This document shows positions 29,404-36,398 of a stretch of DNA of 64,000 nucleotides, piece by piece. Location of the stretch: positions 91,548-155,547 of the forward strand of contig NZ_JAEQ01000008.1 of the NCBI RefSeq assembly GCF_000518985.1, given 5' to 3'. The notes beneath the pieces were generated by a model. That model was not told the origin of the DNA and ran no database searches. It worked only from the letters and a program-made list of their open reading frames with translations. The number at the start of each line of letters is the position of its first letter. The first letter of the stretch is position 1. Origin of the DNA: Chelativorans sp. J32 (lineage in GTDB: Bacteria; Pseudomonadota; Alphaproteobacteria; Rhizobiales; Rhizobiaceae). The translations under genes were made by a program, and so were the position numbers.

Positions 29404-30183
29404 TCAGTCGGGGAAAAGTGTTTCCCTGCCGTTTATGATAGCGTCCGCACGTTCCGTGAAGGCTCGGCCGTCCTGCTCATGCAATATGAGGGGCGGTACG
29501 ATGCTCAAGGCCCCCCGGGCACCCTTGCGCGCCCTGAGAACGATGCGGATCGCATCGGCTTCCGGACGTGGATGGACCGGAAGACAGCGTGGGCTGCCAA
29601 ACCGGCCTTCTAGTGATGCGATGATTTCGGCAAGCGAAGCTGGCCGAGCGATGATCGCCACTTCCGCTTTCGACCGCGCGATCGCGGAGGCTGTCCGGAG
29701 CCATCGGTCGAAGAGGCCATCGGTCAGAACGTGGGCATCCCGCCGAAGCAGGTCTGGCGTCGCGCGGTCCCGTGCCGAGTTGAAGGGCGGGTTCATAATG
29801 ATGAAGTCGAAGGAACGGTCCGGCAGGCCGGCACGAACCCGCTCCGGGCCGGAAAGCTCGACGTCTGCCTGCGCCACCTTGATGCGGGCGGCGAGCCCCG
29901 CATTTTCGGAAAGGCCACAGCTTTGCAGCGCACAATCCGCCATGGTGGCAACTTTCTCGACCAGCAGCACCTGCGCCCTCAAGCAGCGCGCCGCAACCGC
30001 GAAGCCGGCGGCGCCCGCTCCAGCGCCTAGATCCGCCAGATCGCCATGGAAGCCGTTGGGAACGGCTGCAGCCAGCAGCATTGCATCGAGCCCCGCGCGA
30101 TGACCCTTGCCGGCGGGCTGGACGAGATGGAACGCGCCGCGATGGAAGGCATCGATGGTGAAGGGGGGCGGCTCGGTGTTCAT
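29404..30183 (-). CDS. SAM-dependent methyltransferase (YfiC/TrmN6-like)
   Basis: A 259-residue class I methyltransferase. SAM motif I is LADLGAGAGAAGFAVA near residue 48. The base-flipping N6-adenine motif IIMNPPFNSARD lies near 125. NPPF with this length is typical of TrmN6/YfiC, which makes m6A37 in tRNA-Val. I chose ATG 30183, with AGAGG upstream; a GTG at 30225 would add 14 residues. It lies in a same-strand cluster with sppA. Confidence 0.84.
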   Translation of the reverse strand: MNTEPPPFTIDAFHRGAFHLVQPAGKGHRAGLDAMLLAAAVPNGFHGDLADLGAGAGAAGFAVAARCLRAQVLLVEKVATMADCALQSCGLSENAGLAARIKVAQADVELSGPERVRAGLPDRSFDFIIMNPPFNSARDRATPDLLRRDAHVLTDGLFDRWLRTASAIARSKAEVAIIARPASLAEIIASLEGRFGSPRCLPVHPRPEADAIRIVLRARKGARGALSIVPPLILHEQDGRAFTERADAIINGRETLFPD

Positions 30184-30243
30184 GACCTCTGTATATCGCA
30201 GCCGAGCGTGGAGGATGTCGCTCACGGAAAATTCAACGCTGGC

Positions 30244-30843
30244 CTAACTGCGCTGCTCCAGCCAGCTCTGAAATTCGGCGAGGTTGCTTACCTTGTGCTC
30301 TAACACTGCATGGTAGACAAGGAAACTTGGAAGAGGTTCGGCTTGTGCTGGCGGGCTCGCCGCCAGATCCGTCTTGATCAAAAGGATGGTCTCGCGAATA
30401 TGAGGCGTTAGACGCCGGCCGATCGTTTCCAGATGGCCCAAGTCGGGCTGTCTGGCCGGCTCGTCCACGAACCAGATGTCGAAGGTCCATTCGTCATCTG
30501 CTGCCGATAGGCAGGTGATACCGATATACAATCCATCAGGATATGCCTCGGGTGTCTTGTTCCAGAAGCCGCTGTCATTCCTGAACCGCACCGAGCCCAC
30601 GCGCGGATGAGCGGCCAATTCCCTTAGAAGTTCTGCGATCGCCGCGTGAGTGGGCGAATCCAGTTTATCGCAGACGACGGTGATGTCGATATCGCGGCGG
30701 ACCATGAGTCCCAAGGCGGAACTGCCGACGCGGATTGGATTTCCGATCGCGCGGAGCCTGTTCTCGATATCCATCAGCTCCACGATCGAATCAGCTTCTG
30801 CCTGCAATGCAGCCTGCCGATCCAGGAGGTCAGCCCTTCCCAC
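30244..30843 (-). CDS. Nucleotidyltransferase-like protein of unknown role
   Basis: A 199-residue protein. The stretch VGSSALGLMVRRDIDITVV matches the minimal nucleotidyltransferase pattern (GS followed by a D-x-D pair), seen in MNT-type antitoxins, LinB/KNT-like and GrpB-like proteins. A later WTFDIWFVD could supply the third acid. The rest is helical and unrecognised. The start is uncertain: GTG 30843 has GGGG upstream, while TTG 30879 has none. No HEPN partner is adjacent, so I do not call it a toxin-antitoxin gene. Confidence 0.65.
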   Translation of the reverse strand: MGRADLLDRQAALQAEADSIVELMDIENRLRAIGNPIRVGSSALGLMVRRDIDITVVCDKLDSPTHAAIAELLRELAAHPRVGSVRFRNDSGFWNKTPEAYPDGLYIGITCLSAADDEWTFDIWFVDEPARQPDLGHLETIGRRLTPHIRETILLIKTDLAASPPAQAEPLPSFLVYHAVLEHKVSNLAEFQSWLEQRS

Positions 30844-30890
30844 GATTAACCACCCCTGTTCGTCCAGCAGGCCACGCAAAGCTGATCACG

Positions 30891-31112
30891 TCAGGAGCCG
30901 TCCCCGGTGGTCACGCCGGCGTCTACAAGCAGTTTCCTTGCATCCGCGACCTGGTCTTCCGCAACCAGCACGCGGCGGGGCAATACGCCCAAAGAACCTT
31001 CCAGGATGCTCATATTCTGATCGGCTATGATGTAATCGATCCCTGCATCGCGCAGCAGGCTTTCGATGAAGGAGATGGCGACGGCGTCATTGGTGCGGAT
31101 AAGTTCGATCAT
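30891..31112 (-). CDS. DUF2007 family small protein
   Basis: A 73-residue protein reading MIELIRTNDAVAISFIESLL, then IDYIIADQNMS and RVLVAEDQVADARKLL, the two-strand/helix pattern of DUF2007 (a putative signal-transducing, ferredoxin-like fold). No biochemical role is established. It heads the minus-strand cluster and diverges from the polyprenyl synthase gene, sharing a 138-base intergenic region. Confidence 0.85.
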   Translation of the reverse strand: MIELIRTNDAVAISFIESLLRDAGIDYIIADQNMSILEGSLGVLPRRVLVAEDQVADARKLLVDAGVTTGDGS

Positions 31113-31250
31113 GACTAGACGTTCGCAGGTCCATGTCTACTTGTAAATGCGCCCCGCTTGCCTTACCCCCAACCCCGCGCCAACTCGCCGCTTGCGGGGA
31201 GGTGGGCTGCGGCCATACACTTCAGAGGCTGTTAGGAAGGAGAAGCACTG

Positions 31251-32267
31251 GTGGGTGTCGTATTGAATCTTGAAGACGGCAAGCGCGGTGCGGCCTCCAT
31301 CGAGGGCCTGATAGCGCTGACCAAGGACGATATGGCGCGCGTCAACGAGTTGATCCTTTCGAAAGCGGGTTCGGATGTGGATTTGATTCCCCAACTTGCC
31401 CGCCATCTGATCTCATCCGGCGGCAAGCGACTGCGCCCCATGATCACCCTGGCGGCAGCGCAGACCTTCGGCTATTCCGGCGAGGGGCATGTGAAGCTCG
31501 CCACGAGCGTGGAATTCATGCACACCGCCACGCTGCTCCACGACGACGTGGTCGATGAAAGCGACCTGCGGCGCGGCAAGAAGACGGCACGCACGATCTG
31601 GGGCAATCAGGCGAGCGTGCTGGTAGGGGATTTCCTCCTGGGGCAGGCCTTCCGCATGATGGTCGATGTCGGGTCACTCGATGCCCTCGACGTGCTTTCT
31701 ACCGCCGCCGCCATCATCGCCGAGGGCGAGGTGATGCAACTTGGCGTTTCGAAGAACCTGGAGACCACCGAAGACGAGTATCTGGCAGTCATCAAGGCCA
31801 AGACGGCGGCCCTCTTTTCCGCCGCGGCGGAGGTGGGGCCGATCATAGCCGAGGCGTCGCGCAACGACCGGGCGGCGCTGCGCTCATTCGGCATGAATCT
31901 GGGCCTTGCTTTCCAACTTGTCGATGATGCACTTGATTATGGCGGCAGCAGCCGTGATCTCGGCAAGAATGTCGGTGACGATTTCCGCGAGGGCAAGGTG
32001 ACGCTGCCGGTGATCCTGAGCTACCGGCGCGGCTCGGACGAGGAGCGGCTTTTCTGGAAGCGTGCCATCGAGGAGAACCAGAGCGACGATGACGCGCTGC
32101 AGAAGGCGATCGGCCTCATGAGCCGCCATGGTGCGATCGGAGACACGATCGCGCGCGCCCGACATTTCGGCGAGATCGCTCGTGACGCGCTCGCCCCGTT
32201 GAAGAGTACGCCGCAGAAAGCGGCGCTTTTCGATGTCATCGATTTCTGCATCAGCCGGGTTTCGTAG
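31251..32267 (+). CDS. ispB: Polyprenyl (octaprenyl/decaprenyl) diphosphate synthase
   Basis: A 338-residue trans-prenyltransferase that makes the ubiquinone side chain. The first Asp-rich motif is LLHDDVVDESDLRRG near residue 95 and the second is FQLVDDALDYGG near residue 222; GGKRLRPM binds the diphosphate. Chain length (C40 or C50) cannot be fixed; decaprenyl is usual in Rhizobiales. The start is GTG with AGGAAGGAG upstream. ubiA, which uses the product, lies 10 kb downstream. Confidence 0.93.
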   Translation: MGVVLNLEDGKRGAASIEGLIALTKDDMARVNELILSKAGSDVDLIPQLARHLISSGGKRLRPMITLAAAQTFGYSGEGHVKLATSVEFMHTATLLHDDVVDESDLRRGKKTARTIWGNQASVLVGDFLLGQAFRMMVDVGSLDALDVLSTAAAIIAEGEVMQLGVSKNLETTEDEYLAVIKAKTAALFSAAAEVGPIIAEASRNDRAALRSFGMNLGLAFQLVDDALDYGGSSRDLGKNVGDDFREGKVTLPVILSYRRGSDEERLFWKRAIEENQSDDDALQKAIGLMSRHGAIGDTIARARHFGEIARDALAPLKSTPQKAALFDVIDFCISRVS

Positions 32268-32384
32268 GCGGGACAGGCCGCAATTGCCGATTGCGACACA
32301 ATCGCAAAAAGGCCATGCTCTGCAGCTAGCGAGACTCCGTGGCAATTTCCGTAAGGGAAGGGCCGAACCGACGGAAGGGATAGT

Positions 32385-34457
32385 ATGCGGCTAACCAGGG
32401 CAACACTCAACGCGACGGCGGCACTCGCGGTTTTCATGGCGTTTTCCGCGCAGACGGTCGGCGCCAAGGATGCTGAAAAGGCGGCCGGGCAGGTTCCCAC
32501 CAGTACGTTTTCGGGTGCTTACCTGGCCGGAAGGGCGGCCGAGTTTGAGGATGATCTGAAGAGCGCGGTCACCTATTACGAGCGCGCGCTGGCACTCGAT
32601 CCCGACAATGCCGATCTGCAGCAGACACTGCTGCTCGCGCTGGTCTCCCAAGGCGAAATAGACAAGGCACTCCCTTACGCGGATCAGTTGAAGGCCGTTC
32701 CCGAGGTCGAGCGCTTCTCTCGCCTTACATTGGCGATCGACTCTTTCCGCAAGAAGGATTTTGCCGCCGCTGAACGATGGCTCAATCTGGTTCTGGAATC
32801 CGATCTCGACCGCCTTATCACCGGCATCATGACAAGCTGGGCAAAGGTGGGGCAGGGCGATACCGAAGCCGCGCTGACCAGCCTCGACAATCTCCAGGGC
32901 CCGCAATGGTACGATCTTTTCAAATCCTATCATCGCGCCCTCATCCTGGCTAATGACGGGCAGGCTGAGGAAGCCGACGCAGCCTTTGACGAAGTGGTCA
33001 CCGAGCTGGCTCCCCGTTCCGTCGCCCCCGACACAATGGGTCGTCTCGCTGAAGTGTATGCTTCCTATCTGTCGAGCCGTGGCGAAAAGGAGCGCGCGCT
33101 CGCCGTGCTCCAGCAGGCGGAGCAGACGGGAGGCGGCATAGCCACCATTCCCGAACTTCGCGCCAAGATCGAAGGCGGCGAGAAGCTCGACTCGGTGGTG
33201 GCGAATGCGCCCGACGGGGCAGCCGAAATCCTGCTCAACATTGCCACCGAGCTTGCAAGCGGTGGGGGTGATTCTTTCGTCCGCGTCTATCTTCAGCTTG
33301 CGCGGGCTCTGCGCCCGCATGGCGACGCCGTTCTCGTGCAACTCGCCCATGTCGCCGAGCGGCAGCAGGATGGCGAGGAGGCGATCGCGATTTACCGCCA
33401 GATCCGAAAGGGCTCGCCCTGGGCGCGGTTCGTGGATTTCCAGATCGGCCTCAACCTTGCCGACCTGAAGCGGAACGACGAGGCGATCGCGCACCTGAAA
33501 AAGGTGCTGGAGGCCGACCCGAAAGACATGCGCGCCTACCTGGCGCTGGGCGGTGTTTATGCGAGCCAGAAGAATTACCGCGACGCGGCCGAACTCTATG
33601 ATCGTGCAGTGGCGCAAATCCCGGAGCCCGGGCGTGAGCACTGGAACATCTTCTATCAGCGCGGCATCGCCTATGAGCGCCTGAAGCAATGGCCCAAGGC
33701 GGAGCCAAATTTCAAAAAGGCGCTGGAGCTTTATCCCGACCACCCGCAGGTGCTGAATTATCTCGGCTATTCCTGGATCGACATGAACATGAACCTCGAA
33801 GAGGGCATGGAACTGATCAAGAGGGCCGTGGAACTCAGGCCCAGCGACGGCTACATCGTTGATTCGCTCGGATGGGCCTATTACCGGCTCGGTCAGTACG
33901 ATCAGGCGGTCGAGCATCTGGAGCGAGCCGTGTCGCTGCGTCCCGAAGATGCGGTTCTGAACGACCACCTCGGCGACGTCTATTGGCGCGTCGGGCGTAA
34001 GCTCGAGGCGCGCTACCAGTGGTCGCAGGTCAAGTCTCTCGAGGCCGAACCCGATCTCCTCGCACAGGTGGAAGAGAAGCTGAAGAACGGCCTGCCGCCC
34101 GTGGATGGCGAAAAGGTGGCCGATGCTGCAGGCAACGCGCGGACGGCGAATGACAGCACTCCCGCCGCTCCGGCCAAACAGCCCGAAGAACAGCCTGCTG
34201 CTCAACCCTCCCAACCGGCCGAGGAGCCCGAGCAGCCACAGGCCCAGCCTGCAACGCCGGAGGAGCCGGCGGATACAGGCGCGAGCGCCGAGACCGACGC
34301 GACTTATAAGGTGAAGCCTGGTCAGTCCCTTTGGTCCATCGCCGTTGAAGAGCTGGGCGACGGCAAGCGCTTCCGCGAAATCCTGAACCTCAACCCGGTG
34401 CTCAAGGGCGATCCGAACCGCATCCGCCCGGGTCTGGAGCTGAAACTGCCGCGATAA
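32385..34457 (+). CDS. Exported TPR protein with C-terminal LysM domain
   Basis: A 690-residue protein. It has a signal peptide (about 1-26, ending near TVGAKD), some ten TPR-like repeats across residues 40-560 (for example SAVTYYERALALDPDNADLQ), a Pro/Glu/Gln-rich linker (about 585-640), and a LysM domain at the C-terminus (TYKVKPGQSLWSIAVEELGD). LysM binds peptidoglycan, so the protein is probably periplasmic and holds a TPR scaffold at the wall. The fusion with LysM is less common than the TPR part alone. It begins with ATG 117 bases after ispB. Confidence 0.85.
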   Translation: MRLTRATLNATAALAVFMAFSAQTVGAKDAEKAAGQVPTSTFSGAYLAGRAAEFEDDLKSAVTYYERALALDPDNADLQQTLLLALVSQGEIDKALPYADQLKAVPEVERFSRLTLAIDSFRKKDFAAAERWLNLVLESDLDRLITGIMTSWAKVGQGDTEAALTSLDNLQGPQWYDLFKSYHRALILANDGQAEEADAAFDEVVTELAPRSVAPDTMGRLAEVYASYLSSRGEKERALAVLQQAEQTGGGIATIPELRAKIEGGEKLDSVVANAPDGAAEILLNIATELASGGGDSFVRVYLQLARALRPHGDAVLVQLAHVAERQQDGEEAIAIYRQIRKGSPWARFVDFQIGLNLADLKRNDEAIAHLKKVLEADPKDMRAYLALGGVYASQKNYRDAAELYDRAVAQIPEPGREHWNIFYQRGIAYERLKQWPKAEPNFKKALELYPDHPQVLNYLGYSWIDMNMNLEEGMELIKRAVELRPSDGYIVDSLGWAYYRLGQYDQAVEHLERAVSLRPEDAVLNDHLGDVYWRVGRKLEARYQWSQVKSLEAEPDLLAQVEEKLKNGLPPVDGEKVADAAGNARTANDSTPAAPAKQPEEQPAAQPSQPAEEPEQPQAQPATPEEPADTGASAETDATYKVKPGQSLWSIAVEELGDGKRFREILNLNPVLKGDPNRIRPGLELKLPR

Positions 34458-34466
34458 TTCGCTGCT

Positions 34467-34496
34467 ATCCCGGAGCGCCGAAGGGCTCTCCGGGAT
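34467..34496 (+). terminator. Hairpin after TPR-LysM gene (possible dispersed repeat)
   Basis: ATCCCGGAG-12-CTCCGGGAT lies 10 bases after the stop. A 34-base element with the same arms and length recurs at 56411, so this may be a repeat family that also serves as terminator. No T run follows. Confidence 0.45.
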
Positions 34497-34614
34497 GCCA
34501 CTGGTGCGAAATCGCCGCGCACGGGCCGGTCCTTGCCCCAGCCAATTGCTTGACGCTCGCTCGCCCGCGCAATAGGACGGGGCCGCTTTTGTCCATCGCT
34601 CCGGAGAAGCTCGC

Positions 34615-35589
34615 GTGAACGCCAGCGCCCTTCCTCACATGCACCCCTCGCGGTCCTTTCAGGGCCTGATCCTGACGCTGCACAGCTATTGGGCGGAGCA
34701 GGGTTGTGTGATTCTCCAGCCCTACGACATGGAGGTCGGCGCGGGTACCTTCCATCCGGCGACGACGCTGCGCTCGCTCGGGCCACGGCCGTGGAACGCC
34801 GCCTATGTGCAGCCCTCGCGCCGACCCAAGGATGGCCGCTACGGCGAAAACCCCAACCGGCTGCAGCATTACTATCAATATCAGGTGATCCTGAAGCCGA
34901 ACCCGCCCAACCTGCAGGAACTCTATCTCGGCTCGCTCGCCGCGATCGGCCTCGATCCGCTCCTGCACGATATCCGCTTCGTCGAGGACGATTGGGAAAG
35001 CCCGACGCTCGGCGCATGGGGGCTCGGCTGGGAATGCTGGTGCGACGGCATGGAAGTCTCCCAGTTCACCTATTTCCAGCAGGTTTGCGGCATCGAGTGC
35101 GCGCCCGTTTCAGGCGAGCTCACCTACGGCCTCGAGCGCCTGGCCATGTATGTGCAGGGCGTGGACAATGTGTATGACCTGAACTTCAACGGGTTGGAAG
35201 GCCCGGAGAAGGTCACCTATGGCGAGGTTTTCCTGCAGGCCGAGCAGGAATATTCGCGCCACAATTTCGAATATGCCGACACGGCGATGCTCTTCCGCCA
35301 TTTCGAGGATGCGGAGAAGGAATGCCGTGCGCTGCTCGAAGCCGGAGCGCCTCGTTCAAGCGACAATGCTCCGCTGCACCGCATGGTCTTCCCTGCCTAT
35401 GACCAGTGCATCAAGGCTTCGCACGTGTTCAACCTGCTCGATGCCCGCGGCGTGATCTCGGTCACCGAGCGCCAGAGCTATATTCTGCGCGTCCGCGATC
35501 TGGCGAAAGCTTGTGGCGAAGCCTTCCTGCAGACCGAGGCCGGTGGCGCGACGCCCTCCTCACCCTCCATGGGGAAGGCCGCCGCGTAG
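34615..35589 (+). CDS. glyQ: Glycyl-tRNA synthetase alpha subunit
   Basis: A 324-residue catalytic alpha chain of the bacterial alpha2-beta2 GlyRS. Conserved features are [21 protein letters not shown] near residue 24, [14 protein letters not shown] (motif 2) and [14 protein letters not shown] (motif 3). The start is GTG. The last ~12 residues ([13 protein letters not shown]) are encoded by what looks like a degraded intergenic palindromic repeat that supplies the stop codon, so the C-terminus is probably longer than ancestral. Its partner glyS lies 808 bases downstream, an unusually wide gap. Confidence 0.97.
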   Translation: MNASALPHMHPSRSFQGLILTLHSYWAEQGCVILQPYDMEVGAGTFHPATTLRSLGPRPWNAAYVQPSRRPKDGRYGENPNRLQHYYQYQVILKPNPPNLQELYLGSLAAIGLDPLLHDIRFVEDDWESPTLGAWGLGWECWCDGMEVSQFTYFQQVCGIECAPVSGELTYGLERLAMYVQGVDNVYDLNFNGLEGPEKVTYGEVFLQAEQEYSRHNFEYADTAMLFRHFEDAEKECRALLEAGAPRSSDNAPLHRMVFPAYDQCIKASHVFNLLDARGVISVTERQSYILRVRDLAKACGEAFLQTEAGGATPSSPSMGKAAA

Positions 35590-35798
35590 CGACGGGTAGG
35601 AAAGAGGCGCCTTATGTCCAGAGCTGGTACGCGCCAGGCAGAATATATTGCCGGCGCGGAAACACCCTGTGGCTTGCATATCCCGGCCGTCATCTCGACG
35701 GCTCGCCGCACGCCGGTCATCTCGTCCGAAAAGGCCTGATGCGCGGCAAAGCAGGCCATCAATGCGATCAGTTGCAGAAGTGTCGATGCCGTCTTCAT
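35478..35798 (-). CDS. Possible small secreted protein, antisense to the glyQ 3' end
   Basis: A 106-codon frame beginning [25 protein letters not shown], a convincing signal peptide, followed by [18 protein letters not shown]. The remaining half overlaps the end of glyQ on the opposite strand, where the sequence looks like degraded palindromic repeat, so the true gene may be truncated. The ribosome site is weak (GGAACGG). I do not recognise a family. Confidence 0.35.
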   Translation of the reverse strand: MKTASTLLQLIALMACFAAHQAFSDEMTGVRRAVEMTAGICKPQGVSAPAIYSAWRVPALDIRRLFPTRRYAAAFPMEGEEGVAPPASVCRKASPQAFARSRTRRI

Positions 35799-36040
35799 GG
35801 CCGTTCCGGACAAAGCTTCGCCGTCTGAAGCGCCTGCGCTTCAGCGCCTTTCGTTGCGTTGAGTGATTTCGCTCCAAGAACGGGCGATCACCCGCCGATC
35901 CGACACTAAGATGAAGTTTTTCTCGATATCCGATGGTGCCACTTTGAGGTCAAAGATGCCATTTCTGGCACCATATTCGGGTGACAGTTGCCGGTTGAAT
36001 TGCTATTGCCCCGCATATTTCCAAGCATCGAGCCCGCCAA
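35590..36040. other. Glycyl synthetase spacer with dyads
   Basis: The part of the 808-base glyQ-glyS spacer that precedes the tandem repeats. It contains CTGAAGCG-CCTG-CGCTTCAG (35825-35844) and ATGGTGCCA/TGGCACCAT (35933-35941 and 35966-35974, 24 bases apart, enclosing TTTGA-GG-TCAAA). The second dyad lies about 70 bases before the first repeat and is AT-richer, so it may be a promoter or operator region for glyS. There is no plus-strand gene. Confidence 0.45.
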
Positions 36041-36160
36041 ATGCCCGACCTTCTTCTTGAACTGCGCAGCGAAGAAATCCCCGCCCTGCCGCGCGCCCGC
36101 AGCGCCGGAGGCGCGAGGACGCTCAAACAAAAGAATGACACGCGGGCGGAGATTCACTGA
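36041..36160 (+). CDS. Leader ORF 1 (39 codons), duplicate of glyS start
   Basis: ATG to TGA, 39 residues. The first 15 equal the GlyS N-terminus, then [13 protein letters not shown] and a Lys/Gln/Asn-rich tail ending AEIH. Its TGA overlaps the ATG of the next copy (TGATG), a typical coupling arrangement. Upstream DNA gives it only a weak ribosome site. It may be a by-product of duplication or a translated leader. Confidence 0.4.
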   Translation: MPDLLLELRSEEIPALPRARSAGGARTLKQKNDTRAEIH

Positions 36161-36279
36161 TGCCAGACCTTCTTCTTGAACTTCGTAGCGAAGAAATCCC
36201 CGCCCTGCCGCGCGTCCGCAGCGCCGGAGGCGCGAGGATGCTCAAAAAAGAAAACGGCATGCGGGCGGAGATTCACTGA
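36160..36279 (+). CDS. Leader ORF 2 (39 codons), duplicate of glyS start
   Basis: The second copy, preceded by the repeat's own GGAG site. It differs from copy 1 by synonymous changes in the GlyS-like part and by several amino-acid changes in the tail (for example RVRSAGGARML). The stop and next start overlap as TGATG. Expression is unproven. Confidence 0.4.
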   Translation: MPDLLLELRSEEIPALPRVRSAGGARMLKKENGMRAEIH

Positions 36280-36398
36280 TGCCCGACCTTCTTCTTGAAC
36301 TTCGCAGCGAAGAAATCCCCGCCCTGCCGCGCGCCCGCAGCGCCGGAGGCGCGAGGACGCTCAAACAAAAGAACGGCACGCGGGCGGAGATTCACTGA
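36279..36398 (+). CDS. Leader ORF 3 (39 codons), coupled to glyS
   Basis: The third copy. Its TGA (36396-36398) overlaps the glyS ATG at 36398. If translated, ribosomes finishing it could restart on glyS. The GlyS-like 15 residues are again intact. Confidence 0.4.
   Translation: MPDLLLELRSEEIPALPRARSAGGARTLKQKNGTRAEIH

Larger units (their letters stand above)
36041..36397 (+). repeat. 119-bp tandem repeat (three copies) carrying the glyS start region
   Basis: Units start at 36041, 36160 and 36279, with the real glyS start at 36398 acting as a fourth, partial copy; the period is exactly 119. Each unit begins with the first 15 codons of glyS ([15 protein letters not shown]). It then continues with a GC-rich segment absent from glyS proper and ends in GCGGAGATTCACTG, which supplies a GGAG ribosome site for the next ATG. 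Copies differ by a handful of substitutions, so they are not a recent or assembly-made duplication. Confidence 0.9.

Noticed and set aside
30233..30490. Short minus-strand ORF inside the nucleotidyltransferase-like gene
   Set aside because: It is an alternative frame of the same strand without recognisable features.
31150..31215. Possible copy of a Rhizobiales intergenic repeat (CTTACCCCCAACCCCG ... CGGGGAGGTGGG) before ispB
   Set aside because: The arms pair poorly and only one side resembles the consensus I remember; too degraded to call.
32391..34214. 607-codon minus-strand ORF opposite the TPR-LysM gene
   Set aside because: It is an antisense shadow in GC-rich DNA; the plus strand has signal peptide, TPR and LysM features.
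36041..36397. CRISPR array or phase-variation repeats at the glyS leader
   Set aside because: Units are 119 bp with no spacer/repeat alternation, contain the glyS start, and are too long and diverged for slipped-strand phase variation.
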